The translations under genes and the position numbers were made by a program. Below are positions 54,101-64,000 of a stretch of 64,000 bases of DNA, one piece after another. The notes under the pieces are model-generated. The model was not told the DNA's origin and did not search any database. It was given only the letters and a program-made list of their open reading frames with translations. How positions within the stretch are numbered: the stretch's first letter is position 1; every line of letters starts with the position of its first letter. The DNA lies in contig NC_064447.1 of assembly GCF_023343835.1 (NCBI RefSeq), positions 1,116,001 through 1,180,000 on the forward strand, in the 5' to 3' direction. Source of the DNA: Lagopus muta (lineage: Eukaryota; Chordata; Aves; Galliformes; Phasianidae).

Positions 54101-57100
54101 TAGTTGACCTGCCATTGCTGGAGAGGATTGTTTCCTCTTGCAAGATGGGCTGATGTTTAGGGCAACAGTCTTTGTCTCATACTGGAGCAAGCATCGCAGT
54201 CTCAGCATGCCTTGGCGTTGTCAGATAGCTGTATGGGCAGTCCCCATGCTTTAGCAGCTGCCCACTTTTATCCTGCATGCTGCAGCTTCTGACATAACCA
54301 ATGGGCGATGTTCTCAGATGGTGAATCCTCAATCCATCCAATTCGGGCCATCGTGTTGGCTTCACCATTTTCTGGTGACTGTAGAGGTTGGTGCCAGAAA
54401 TGTGGTAGACATGTACAGTCCTGTGTCTAACCACATTCTGTATGTCCAACCACAAATCTCTGCCCCAGATTGGTTGGGTGTGGGTAGTCCATTCCTGGAT
54501 GGCCCACTGTGCAATCCAAAGGGTGAGCCCACAGTACACAGCCCAACTGCCTGTGCAGATATTCAGTATATCATCACGGGGTTCCTTGGTTATAACCATC
54601 CACACAGCTCACAGCTCTGCCTGTTGGCTACTCTGACTGTCCCCCTCTTCAAACCAGATTATTTTAGTGGAGGGATGGTATGCCACTGCTCTCCACTTGC
54701 TCGGGTTACCCTTGCTGGACCCGTCTGTACACCAGGCATCTTCAGGAATGGGATATTTCCCTTCTTGAACGGGACTCTTCTCTGGTAGAGAGATCACTGT
54801 GGTGATGAAGGCAGACTATTCCTTTGCCCAAGATAGACAACCCATCTGCCATTGTCTGTACTTGGGCCACTCCTGTCTTAGGAAGGTGGGTCAGATCTTT
54901 CACCCAGCCCTGAATTGGCAAGGTGGTCTTAACTACGACTTCAGTTGTTTGGGTTATTAGCTCTACTGCTTGTAATACGGAATAGGCAGCCAATAATGTT
55001 TTTCAGTCATGCTGTACCTCACTTCTGCTCCATGCCAAACCTGAGACCAGAACCCAACTGGAGTTCAAAGAGAATTTTGGAACTGCCATAGGCCCCAGCC
55101 AAACCCATCCTGAGTTCCATGGACGTCTAGTTTGGCTGGAAGGGTAGGACTGAATATACCCAGTGCCTGGGCCTGTCCTGACAACAGGTTGGTGAATGCA
55201 CACACGTTTGTGGCAGGCCCTGAAAGGTCTGCTGCCTGCCTCCCCATGTAAATGCAAACCGACCTTGGGATTCTTCATGGATGGCAATAGTGAAGAATGC
55301 ATTTGCCAAGTCTAGGACACAGTGGTAGGTTTTTATGTCCCTACTCCATCCCTGTGTCCATCAGAGGCAATGTTGGGTACGGCTGCATGAACAAGAAACG
55401 TAACCTTATTTAATGCTCTGTAACCCACTGTCATTCTCCATGTGCAGCCTGACTTCCCCACTGGCCATATGGGGGAATTACACAGGCTATGTGCAGGTCT
55501 TATGATCCCAGCATTTTCTAGCTCCTGCAGCATTCTAGAGATTTCTCCTTGCCCCTCCAGAAGTCTGTACTGTTTAGTATTAGTAATCTGGCATGCATTT
55601 GGCAAGTGAACAGGCTTAAGTTTTGCATGGCCTCTTAATATCACCTGCCCCACCTGGATGCTAATACATCCCTTTCTCAGCCTGAACGGTCATCTGGAGA
55701 GTCAGACCCCATGGGATGTCTATGCCCAGTATGTACTCTGGGACTGGGGCAACAGACACCTTATACTCCTGGGGTGGGAGACACACAACCCCCAACCTCT
55801 ATGTTGGGTTGCAGGGATGGTCTGGCCCCCAGACCCACCAATTATCACCTCATCTCCATGGAATTTGCTTGGATCACCAGAAATAACTGACGTTTCTGCA
55901 TCCATGTCAACTAGTGCCATAACTTGCTGTATATTCTTTCAGGACCAAAAAAATCATCAGTTCAACAGAGGGCCTCGGGTCCCATCTGGGAGCCCTAAGT
56001 GCAGGGGAGCTGGCATCCCGTATCATGCAAGTAACTGTGTAATTGCCAATTCTTATTCTTCAGGCAGCTTGGGCATAGTGGCCTGGGTCACCTGAGGAAG
56101 TTTTTCCTTTTATTGGGAGCTAGGAAATCCTCCAGGTTCCATCTTCTTGTTGGTATTTTTTCAGTAATTCTCACCCCAGGTTTTTTGGGGTGATTTTGAA
56201 GTTTTTGATTGTCCTCTAAGCGTCTCCATAGCTGGAGGAGGACACGATAGGGCTTGTGATCAATTTCAGCAAATTGCACCCCAGCCTGGATTGAGTCATT
56301 AAACATCTGCTTTCGGGATACCCTTATGGGTCCCTATTGTGTCTGTGGGGTGGGTTTCCTGGTTTTAGTTGCATAGTGGACCTTGGCCCTTTCTAACATT
56401 TGGATATTTCACCTGTTCTGAAAGCACTCTGTCTCCTCTAGATCCGCCACCCATTGGACAGCTTGTTGGATGATGGCCTCTAAGGCCACTAAAGGGCTCA
56501 GTACAGACATCAGTGTGCCATATGGGTTGGGATGGGCTGGTTGTAGTATGAGGTCCCTCATCCCTGCTGAGATTTAACCAGGTCAGGACTCTCGAATGCG
56601 TTATTATGAATGACCTCCTTCATCCCTTGTTCTCTCATACAGTTTTGGAGTTCTTCCTCTGAGGTCCATAAACCAGCATTTAGCAGTACATACCTTTCTT
56701 CGGCCACATAATTCTACGTGCTGCCATTATCCATTGAATCAAGGAATGGTTTTGTTCATTATGTATTCCTTTGCATACAGCCTGAGAGCTGGATGCGTGG
56801 TAACAGATGCAAGTTTGGAAATCTCAGGCCCATTATTTACCACATTTTCAGCCCCCATACCCTATGATCTCAAAGGCCAAGCTGGGATGCTCTCTAGGGG
56901 TCTGTGCTTAAATTTTTGCAACAAGTCCATAAGCTCAGCAGCTGCATATGGACACGCTGTTACTTGTGGTGTGGGCAGGGGGCAGCTCTCCAGGTGCCCA
57001 CCCTGCTGGTCTGTCCTGGAGTTTCTTTGTCTTTTGAGTTATTACTGAGCATATTTCTAGAGGATGTGAGGTTCCCAGATCTTCTAGTTGGATTTTAGTC

Positions 57101-60100
57101 TGCTTGGCTTTCTTTTTGTTCTTGGGTTCAACTAGGATCCAAGGATCCTGCTGGTCCAAGTCTTTTTCTCTTCTAATGACATGGGTCTTAATTTCAAAGA
57201 GGAAATTCTACTTAAAGGTGGGGCAGTTTGTCCTGTCAAAGGTGTAATTTTCTTTTCCAGTTGTCTAATATGTGCTTTTTACAGCTTTTTCTCATCTTGT
57301 AATTCCTCCTCCAAGGAATGATATGCATTAATAGTGAGAAGCAGCTGCCATGCCACAGCAGATGCTGCTGCAACTCTTTCCTCAGTTATCAAAAGATTTT
57401 GTCCTCACTCTTTCAGGAAGTCAGCCATTTTTGAAGGGGATTTAATAATGGGGGCACTGGCCCTTATAGGTCCCCACTGTTCAATAATCTGTGCAGAAAT
57501 TAGCCATGGGGAACCCAGGAATCTCCGAGTTTTCCCTGGGAGTTCCTTTTTCAGTGTATTAGTAGTCCCAGCGAACATCCAATGCACCATTTTTTTTATT
57601 TTTTTTTAAATAATCCATCCTAAGTAAGTGTCTGACTGGCTCACCAAGTGTAATGCTGTAACATGAAGGAAAGTACAGCAGTAATAGGGAGTGGCACAAT
57701 CCTAAGCTACAGCAAATGAGAACAAGCCCAAACGCAGCAGTTGCAGACACGAAGGAAGAAAAACTGCTTACCTTTGTAAGGCCTCTGGTAAGCAGGGATC
57801 TCCAATGAGATACCTTTGCCTCCATTGCCAGCCCTTAAATGAGGGCTGGGAAGGGATGGGTCTTGGCTTCACCCCTTCTGGTCAGTCAAATGTAGTGCAT
57901 GCACCTGAGCTCCCCTGGATTGGCTCTGCCTTCCCACCAGGTACTGAATCACTGGTTCAGGAGTGTGTTAGCATTTCTGCTACAATTACCAACTAACTTT
58001 CTTCCTCCTCACGATGCCTTTTGTCTCCTGCTTACCTCTTGGATCTAGAGCTAGAGTGTGAGGCAATCACTGTAATGAATACATAATCCTTTCCATTCAA
58101 GTGCTGACAACTCCGAAAACTATTGAAGTTATGCTGGCTCTACAGCTCAATTACAGCATGATTCAGTGTTTAGGTTCATTATGGTAGTGGAATTAGACTC
58201 CATAATGAACACCAGCACGCTCACTGCCTTACAGTTGCGTTGTTGCCTAGCGGTTCGCTGACCTTGCTCAGCAGCAGGCTCTGCCTTCATTGCATTTGGG
58301 AGGTGTAAGCTTCTTTCCTAAACATGAACCGTTCAGATTTAAAAGGGTTACAGGACACGTTTTGTTTTGTTTTTAATGCAAAGGTGATGGATGAAAATCT
58401 CTGGCTCGCTGTGTGCCTGCTAGCAGCTGATTTGGTACACAGCCCCATCTAGAGACAGACTCGGAGTCCTGCAAGTGGGTGTACTCAAAATTCTCTTTGT
58501 TTCCAGGCCTCCTGTTTAAACTTTAATTTTCTACCGTATGGCACTGGTGGTTTCTTTTCTGAGCTTTCTCATTGCACGGGTTGATGTCATTTGGACTCGG
58601 CTCTTATTCTACAGGGTGGTCTGTCAGAATGAGTGAACATTTTCATAGCGTGTAAATGTGAACTGCAGTTGTGATTTTTCATCACAAACTTGTTCTAATG
58701 AAAACAAATTAAATTATTGCTTTAACGTTTTTAATGCTTTAAACATTGCGAATGCAATTGTAAAATGTCTCAGAATTGACTTGACTAAAGCCAGGAGTGC
58801 AGCATCATTTGAAGCTAAACTGGAATGAACAGTGGAGCTCCTCAAAAGATGGTAAACCTCTGTTTTAAGTACGAGCCTAGATCCATTGCTGCACTCAAAA
58901 TGCTGATCAATGTAGTTGAAAAAAAATAATTCAGACAATATGTGACACAAGATACTGATCTAAAGAAAGGATGCCTGATTGTTAGCAGTTCAAAAATGTT
59001 GCTTTGTAATACTCTCACGACCACAAAAAATCTTCAGTGCAAAGCATTTGAGATGACTGGCACAGGCATTGGGGATAACGTGGGTCTGTAAGGCATCCTG
59101 AGCTTCCTGCTGGTGGACTTTTGTTTGTAGCTGCAGGGATCTGTTCCCTCATCTTGCACATGTGCTGTGAAGAATGCTGTCTGTGAGCCAATTCCAGGTT
59201 CTGTAGATGATGGGCTGTTACAAAGGATGGCTGCAATAAGCCTTTCTCTGTGCATAAGGACTGCGTTGGAGAACTGTTTGAACAAGAGAAACTTCAGTGT
59301 TTATTTTAGGTAGAAAATTCAGCAGTATGATCACAGGTGGGACAGGAGTTTGGAACTTTTTAAATGTAGGTAATGGAGATGATGTGTAGAGAGCCATAAA
59401 TGGAAAGATTCTTTTAAAGCTACATCTTGTTACCCTTTAGGTACAACATTTCAGCATAGATCCTCGGTGATCAGACTTATGCCTTTGTTTTCTACTTCAG
59501 CTTCTTTTGGGCATGTTTCATTTCACAGGGCAAATTAAACTTGCAGCAAATTGAAATACCACATTTATATTTTTGTTAGGAAATGGTATATCTATAACAT
59601 TGGCATCTGTCAGGTTGCAGCAGGTGGTTTCAGTAATCCCATTTGCAAACTGCTAGGTGCTATAGGGTTTTTCATTGCTTAGCTCTGCCTAGGACTTGGG
59701 CATTGCCACCATGTAACTGGGCAGTGCACGCTGCCTGAAGTGTTTCAGGTGAGACACAATCCTGTTTGCTTGTTCTGATTCACTGCTACCCTACCTGGTA
59801 TTTTGTGGAACTCCTGTAGAAAAGCTGCTCGCTGTGTGCTGGGGTGTTTCTGGACAATGAGGAACTCCGTGTGCTCAGGCTTCTGTAACCTAAACTTTGC
59901 TGTGAGTGTATTAATTCTTAGGTTCTTTCACAAATTATGACTGCTGAAGATTTTAGAAGCCATCATTTGGCCTTTGCATACCTGCACACATATGCAGAAA
60001 GTGTTTTTAATTGAACAGTGTTTGTGATGCCACTTAAATGGTTTGCATCTGGATTTTCTAGGTGAGCGAAAGCGAATGATTTTGATTTCTTGCCACAGTC

Positions 60101-63100
60101 AGCTCTTGTCATTGTCCACAGCCAGAGACAAACTGTGAGACAACAGCTGTGGTTGTTTTTCTTTCAGCACTCGAGGACTATTTTATTGAAGTAGCAAGGA
60201 GCAAATTCAATTTCTATGGCTACAGGAGCTGTTAACTAAGAGCTGTGTAACTGTTTATGTGTACTACAGGTTCTGTGCACTACATGAATGAGAAAGGAAA
60301 GACAAGCCACATATTGTCAGCTGACAACCTTGTACAGAAGCTTCTGTTCATGGAGAAAAAAGATGCATTGGTTGTAATAACGGAGAACCTGCTGTTGTCC
60401 TTGCATACAGTTACTCTCGAGGGAGATGCCAAGGAGCTCATGAAGGTGAGAGTCACACAACAAAGTAGAGCTGCAATATTTAATCTCCTCTTAGGATTTT
60501 TTAAAATCATTGTTTCCTTCACTCAGAAATGAATCAGCTTTTTTTCTCTGTTGATATCTTGGAGACCAAATATATGAGCATTTAAAGGAAAAACAGGAGT
60601 GTGCTACTGAACTTGGAGAGTTGTGTTTTGTCTTAGTTTCTTTCATTGTGATCCTGTTAGGTTTTTTTACTCCTTAATGTCTTACTGAATTAAAAGGGGA
60701 TACTCTTAAAAGCGATACGTAATTTTGGTGCAATCAAATGTTTGTTAAAACATTTCATGGAGAAATAGTTACAGGTTATATGTCCTCATTTTCATCACCA
60801 TCAGTTGCTCGGTTGCATATTTCATATTAGCAGGAGCAGTGCCTTCCTTGTTGTGATGCTCTTTTTCTGTAAGCCTGAAAGATGGCTTTGTTCTCACTTT
60901 GTGACAGTGTCCTCTGCAGCTGCAGAAGTCCCAGAAGACTTTAAACAAAAACTCCCCAAGTCGTAGAATGACTTCTGTGTCACTACATTGTTATTTGTGT
61001 AGGGCTGAAAACCAAACTGACGTCTTCCATCAGGTACAGCCACCTTGACCAACGTGCAGATAAAATGCTGTACTGTTGGGGCATACTGCTTTGAAGGTGA
61101 GGAAGGGCCTTCATATTTGTTTTCTGGTTTTCTTCAACTAAGATCAGAAAAGGGTGGGCACTTCTGTGTCACAAGAATGTCAGCTTTTTATTAATTGGTG
61201 GATGCCCCATCCCTGCAGGCATTCAAGGCCAGGCTGGATGTGGCTCTGGGCAGCCTGGGCTGCTGGTTGGTGAGCTGCACACAGCAGGGGGTTGGAACTG
61301 GATGAGCACTGTGGGCCTTTGCAACCATTCTATGATTTTGCAGTTAACACAATACTTACCAAATCCCAGGAGATCCAATACAAGAAGAAACACTGTTCCT
61401 TACCTTCCTGCCTGACTGCGAAACTTCTTTTTGTGAATGTATACATCTGATACTTGATAAGTTTAATGGTGGTCACTCCTTGGTCTCTATGAATCATCAC
61501 ACAGGTCAGGGTTTATGTTTGAACTCTGGGGTCGTACTGTACAATTCAGAGGCTTAGACATTCAGAGTGTTGATTCTACCTTCTGTCACTTTTCTGTTTT
61601 CACTTTTGTTAACAGGTGAAGTTGAGTGGGAAAACTGGTAATTCTGCAGACATCTTTTTAATAGACCATAGCCTTATTGTTACAGCAATGGGTGAGACAG
61701 TACTCAGGTAAGAATCCTGTTTTTAAGCTGTTCTTGCTGCACGTGAGAAATCTGACCAAGCGATTTCTAGTCTCTTGAGTTCTTTGGGTTGTGTGGGTGT
61801 TTGGTTTTCTTTACCTTATTGACATGAGAAAGCCACTTTGCTGTTCTTTCCATCTTTACTGTCCGATTCTTATGATAATTATGGCAATAACAGCAGGAAA
61901 AAGTGCTTATTTTCTAGGACTTCTCTTTTACTGCAATATAACACAAGTATTATAGTGATTTCTTTCCATAATTCATTGAACACTGTTACTTTGCCATGCT
62001 GCTATATTATAATGTTATGTAGTTTTAAAACTACTTTTTCTGGAGTCTTTTTAAAGTACTACATTGTTGTTTTTTTTTCCCTTCTGCTTTTACTGTGACT
62101 TACTGTACTTATTTCCTCTGAATCTGAGGGGTGAGGAGAGGAAGAAGGGAATTCCATTAACATCTGTGGTTCACTTGTTTGAGTCTCTGCCAGCTACTGC
62201 CAGGAAGAGTCTGTTAATGTTATGACAAAGTGATAAAGATCAAGTATTGAGCAAGAAGGAATTTGATAATGTTTAGTTCTAGAGAATATATCAGTAGTCC
62301 GAAGGGCTACAGGTTGAAAGAGGGAATACTGGAGCCACAAAAGAGGGGGGAGAATACTGCAGCTATGCCTCATTTTCTTGTTGTTTTCCTTAAAACTGGG
62401 TTTGCTTCTGACTCCTTTCACAAAACATCCTGCATCCTGAAAAGTCGAAGGCAAACAGGAGATTAAGAAGTTCTCATTCCAGAGGCAGCTGCTGACAATT
62501 TCACTTTAAAAATTAAGTATGTATGTGTTATCAGTGATAGGCTGTAAGGTGCTGGAACAGGCTGCTCAGAGAGGTGGTGGATGCCCCATCCCTGAAGGTG
62601 CTCAAGACCTGTCTGGATGCGCCTTGGGCAGCCTGACCTACTGGCTGCATCAGGAGGGCTGGAACTAGATCACCTTTGAAATCTCTTCCAATGTAGTTCA
62701 TTCTGTGATTAAGGCAATAGCAGATTAGTGCCTTGTACAAGTCATCCTGACAGTTTAGCAAGGTAGCTGGAAGGAGAAGCATTGTTAACTCTTGTTTTGT
62801 GTACCTTTAGGTTTTGGGATTTGGACCGAGGTGAGAACTATGTGCTCTCCCCCGATGCGCAATTTGGCTTTGAGGCTGGGGAGTGCATGAACTGTGTTTC
62901 TTACTGCAGTGCTAAAGGTGAGGAATAATAGGGCAGCGGTGATCTCTGATTCCAAACCCTTTTCAAATTGTCAGCCTTCAGTGCTCTGTAGCCATTTCAG
63001 TAGATTCTTCTTACAGGGCGTTTCAGCAGTAGCATGTCTTGTAGGATTGGTTTGGTGTAGCCCTCCCAAAGGGGCAGTGAGATCATTCAGCACTCAGTGC

Positions 63101-63851
63101 ATTTTTTTTCCCATTGAGAAGTTGTTTCTGAGCACACTGGCTGGATTCCCTTTGAGACTGAAGCAGTGAATGTGTTCCTGGAGCACACCTACCGTGTTCC
63201 CATGTGCTATGGACAGTCAGCAAGCCTATATGAGAACTTCATGCAGAGCAGAACTTACCAAATGCATAGTGTGGATGCTGGGCCTTGCAATGGGTTTCTC
63301 TACAGAGTCACTCCTATCTGTTGCCTTGTTTGCTAATGTAGGCAGAGATTCGGCCTAGCAGAGTGGTTTTAATGGCGACTTGTCTATCTGTACTACAAAA
63401 GTAGTTATTTAAAATGAAATCAGTGTCTGATGTATTTAAAAGATAACTTCATCCAGTAGCTTAGAAAACAGCCATTGATTCTCAAAAAGAACTTTTTCCA
63501 TTTTTTTTCCTGAAAGGTTCTCCAGTACAGGGTTAGAATGCTGATTTGCAGAGGGCAAGGAAACAAACTGTGCTAGAATAAGGCTTCCCAGTGCCTCAGA
63601 AGCAGAGCTAGGCTGCCTACTGCTTTGTGTCCTGTTTGTTTTTCTGAAGCTTGATAAGATAAAAATAAGATGAGAAGTGTCTGAAATGTCTGTGAATGGC
63701 AGGTCTCCTAGCAGCTGGTACTAACAAAGGGAGAGTGGCAATGTGGAGGAACATGTCAGTATCCAGTCAGAGCACAGGGGCTTTGGAGGGCAAGGAGAAG
63801 TGGAAGCTCCATGCATCTACAGAACTTGAAGGAAATATCACTCAGATAAAG
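47962..63851 (+). CDS. IFT140: IFT140, intraflagellar transport A subunit (5' part, 8 coding exons; continues beyond the window)
   Basis: IFT140 is a core subunit of the IFT-A complex, which drives retrograde transport in cilia and import of membrane receptors; human mutations cause skeletal and renal ciliopathies. Coding exons 47962-48108, 49084-49305, 51276-51397, 52687-52829, 60270-60445, 61616-61707, 62811-62917 and 63703-63851 join in frame to 386 residues, out of roughly 1,460 in the family. This part forms the first WD40 beta-propeller; visible family blocks are [62 protein letters not shown] and [17 protein letters not shown]. The start ATG has G at -3 and +4 and follows an acceptor at 47,946, so 5' non-coding exons exist upstream. 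The TPR-rich C-terminal half lies outside the window. Confidence 0.95.
49084..49305 (+). CDS. IFT140: IFT140 coding exon 2 (residues 50-123)
   Basis: Acceptor TCTGTTTGCAG|GG, donor GACAG|GGTAAGC read as ACAGG|GTAAGC. It encodes [14 protein letters not shown] and two WD-like blades with [19 protein letters not shown] and SKISILQW-type repeats ending SGDR. It is in phase 0 on both sides. Confidence 0.93.
49533..49722 (+). mobile_element. CR1 LINE fragment (3' end)
   Basis: GGCGGTGAGGCACTGGCACA through GGCCATTCTGTGATT, in the IFT140 intron after coding exon 2. Confidence 0.88.
51276..51397 (+). CDS. IFT140: IFT140 coding exon 3 (residues 124-164)
   Basis: Acceptor TTTCTTTGTAG|CA, donor CTGGCGA|GTAAGT. 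It encodes [20 protein letters not shown] then [20 protein letters not shown]. It ends in phase 2. A CR1 copy begins about 50 bp downstream. Confidence 0.92.
51447..52101 (+). mobile_element. CR1 LINE fragment beside an IFT140 exon
   Basis: It starts in RT sequence (CATCTTTATTAATGATCTTG) and ends GCAATTCTATGATTCTATGA. It begins about 50 bp after the donor of coding exon 3. Confidence 0.88.
52687..52829 (+). CDS. IFT140: IFT140 coding exon 4 (residues 164-212)
   Basis: Acceptor TTGTTTGCAG|AG, donor CTGATG|GTAAGA. It encodes [20 protein letters not shown] and then NWRKAG. It ends in phase 1. The end of an antisense endogenous retrovirus lies about 75 bp downstream of the donor. Confidence 0.93.
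52900..52932 (-). repeat. ERV polypurine tract and truncated 3' LTR stub
   Basis: The minus strand reads AGGAAGGGGTGGAA, then TGTAGCAGAAAT followed by CTAA, the same start as the 5' LTR. After about 16 nt the match ends, and intron DNA leads to the IFT140 exon at 52,829. Most of the 3' LTR has been lost. Confidence 0.65.
53060..54176 (-). pseudogene. ERV integrase and 3' end region, remnant
   Basis: By position this is integrase and whatever follows it. Several short open pieces exist, for example 53,592-53,398 (contains [10 protein letters not shown]). A 219-codon open frame on the plus strand (53,054-53,713) is antisense to the element and is not taken as a gene. No env motifs such as a signal peptide plus fusion peptide were recognised. 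Confidence 0.45.
54177..54797 (-). pseudogene. ERV RNase H and start of integrase, remnant
   Basis: The first part holds an RNase H entry motif ([18 protein letters not shown]), and a downstream frame has ICTGSWAV and [13 protein letters not shown] sequence ([10 protein letters not shown]). The Gly in ICTGSW stands where this family normally has a catalytic Asp. The frame breaks between the two pieces near 54,605. Confidence 0.7.
54985..55653 (-). pseudogene. ERV reverse transcriptase remnant
   Basis: The start carries an RT fingers-type segment ([20 protein letters not shown], then [13 protein letters not shown]). Further pieces with ANAFFTIAI and [11 protein letters not shown] lie in shifted frames. 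I found no YxDD catalytic motif, so the palm has probably suffered a deletion. Confidence 0.75.
55720..55935 (-). pseudogene. ERV aspartic protease remnant
   Basis: An open piece contains the retroviral protease signature context (ALVDMDAET, followed by [12 protein letters not shown]). The catalytic Asp-Thr-Gly triad reads Asp-Met-Asp, so the enzyme would be dead. It sits directly upstream of the RT region. Confidence 0.65.
56088..57590 (-). pseudogene. ERV gag-like remnant
   Basis: This lies between the primer-binding site and the protease. Short open pieces at 57,590-57,405, 57,159-56,935 and 56,306-56,088 are separated by stops and frame changes. The assignment to gag rests on position more than on recognised motifs; no clear zinc knuckle was found. 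Confidence 0.5.
57628..57646 (-). other. ERV primer-binding-site candidate
   Basis: Two bases after the LTR end the minus strand reads TGGTGAGCC and onward. TGG at this spacing is expected for pairing with the CCA end of a tRNA. The first six bases resemble a tRNA-Trp type site, but the rest does not, so the primer is unassigned. Confidence 0.5.
57649..57984 (-). repeat. 5' LTR of the ERV (336 bp)
   Basis: The LTR has TG...CA ends; on the minus strand it starts TGTAGCAGAAAT and ends GCATTACA, with TGTA/TACA terminal inverted repeats. A TATA-like ATTTAAG is at 57,840-57,834. The same 12-nt start sequence recurs after the polypurine tract at 52,915, confirming the left edge of the 3' LTR. Confidence 0.8.
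60270..60445 (+). CDS. IFT140: IFT140 coding exon 5 (residues 212-270)
   Basis: Acceptor GTACTACAG|GT, donor ATGAAG|GTGAGA. It encodes [20 protein letters not shown] then [20 protein letters not shown]. It ends in phase 0. Confidence 0.93.
61197..61337 (+). mobile_element. CR1 LINE fragment (3' end)
   Basis: GTGGATGCCCCATCCCTGCA through CAACCATTCTATGATTTT in the IFT140 intron before coding exon 6. Confidence 0.87.
61616..61707 (+). CDS. IFT140: IFT140 coding exon 6 (residues 271-301)
   Basis: Acceptor TTTGTTAACAG|GTG, donor ACTCAG|GTAAGA. It encodes [20 protein letters not shown] and [10 protein letters not shown]. It ends in phase 2. Confidence 0.92.
62528..62712 (+). mobile_element. CR1 LINE fragment (3' end)
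   Basis: AGGTGCTGGAACAGGCTGCT through AGTTCATTCTGTGATT, about 100 bp upstream of the acceptor of coding exon 7. Confidence 0.85.
62811..62917 (+). CDS. IFT140: IFT140 coding exon 7 (residues 301-337)
   Basis: Acceptor GTGTACCTTTAG|GT, donor CTAAAG|GTGAGG. It encodes [20 protein letters not shown] then [15 protein letters not shown]. It ends in phase 1. Confidence 0.93.
63703..63851 (+). CDS. IFT140: IFT140 coding exon 8 (residues 337-386), last one in the window
   Basis: Acceptor GTGAATGGCAG|GT, poor in pyrimidines; donor ATAAAG|GTAAGG. It encodes [20 protein letters not shown] and ends LEGNITQIK. It ends in phase 0, and the next exon must lie beyond position 64,000. Confidence 0.92.
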
Positions 63852-64000
63852 GTAAGGAAAGAAAGAGCATTCCTGCATTTTATTAAGGCTTCAGAAACAT
63901 CAGCTGAGTATGCCATGTTTGTGAAATAGACAACTATGACTGCTAATCTGCAGATGCACACACTGCCGAAGGGACCAGTCAGCTTCCTGGAGGAGGAAAG

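Larger units (their letters stand above)
52900..57984 (-). mobile_element. Degenerate endogenous retrovirus (ERV), antisense in an IFT140 intron
   Basis: A provirus of about 5 kb is read on the minus strand. Its parts in order are: 5' LTR (57,984-57,649), primer-binding-site candidate, gag-like region, aspartic protease, reverse transcriptase, RNase H, integrase, polypurine tract (52,932-52,916) and a stub of the 3' LTR. Every coding part is broken by stops and frameshifts. No clear env gene was recognised. The RT/RNase H style suggests an ERV-L-like (class III) lineage, but I cannot fix the family. It is an old fossil copy, not a functional virus. Confidence 0.85.
52830..60269 (+). other. 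IFT140 intron between coding exons 4 and 5 (7.4 kb)
   Basis: The ERV fills about two thirds of this intron. The right part (57,985-60,269) has no recognised feature. Confidence 0.85.
60446..63702 (+). other. IFT140 introns between coding exons 5 and 8
   Basis: Three introns (60446-61615, 61708-62810, 62918-63702). The first two hold one CR1 tail each; nothing was seen in the third. Confidence 0.8.

Noticed and set aside
54318..54788. 156-codon plus-strand open frame
   Set aside because: Antisense shadow of the RNase H/integrase remnant.
57649..57984. LTR taken as a solo LTR
   Set aside because: A primer-binding-site candidate, gag/pol remnants and a polypurine tract follow in order, so it is the 5' LTR of a provirus.

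Overview
This window looks like vertebrate nuclear DNA from a bird, most likely a galliform such as chicken. The reasons are compact spliced genes with GT-AG introns, CpG-island promoters, about 17 pieces of CR1 LINE (the dominant avian retrotransposon), and two deletion derivatives of a mariner element that resembles chicken Galluhop. Nothing bacterial, no CRISPR array and no tRNA or rRNA gene was seen. Protein identities come from recognising conserved sequence, not from a search.

Layout. The left two thirds (about 570-42,720, minus strand) is one complete gene, CRAMP1, the vertebrate homologue of Drosophila cramped, a SANT-domain chromatin regulator. I placed a non-coding first exon and 20 coding exons. 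All splice phases agree, and the predicted protein is 1,321 residues with stop TGA at 2067-2069. The right third (47,962-63,851, plus strand) is the 5' part of IFT140, a core subunit of the intraflagellar transport A complex. Eight coding exons give 386 in-frame residues, and the gene runs off the right edge. The two genes stand head to head, an arrangement I also know from human 16p13.3.

Between the genes lies a regulatory stretch. A GC-rich island at about 42,080-43,070 carries GC boxes and five CCAAT boxes within 233 bp. A second GC-rich patch at about 45,780-46,360 contains a near-perfect X-box, the RFX site typical of cilia genes. A third GC-rich island sits in CRAMP1 intron 1 (40,540-41,330).

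Mobile DNA. CR1 fragments lie in both orientations throughout the introns. The largest block is three copies in a row at 6,170-8,432, and the best-preserved copy is at 21,757-22,290. Two mariner deletion derivatives lie at 13,857-14,374 and 37,526-38,057. A degenerate endogenous retrovirus of about 5 kb (52,900-57,984) sits antisense in the IFT140 intron between coding exons 4 and 5. It has a 336-bp 5' LTR, a candidate primer-binding site and polypurine tract, and broken gag, protease, RT, RNase H and integrase, but only about 16 bp of its 3' LTR.

The two host genes have no direct functional link that the sequence shows. CRAMP1 acts in the nucleus on chromatin, and IFT140 acts in cilia. I found no wholly new gene system. 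The most useful leads are the regulatory stretch between the genes, a small upstream ORF overlapping the CRAMP1 start, and transposons lying very close to splice sites.
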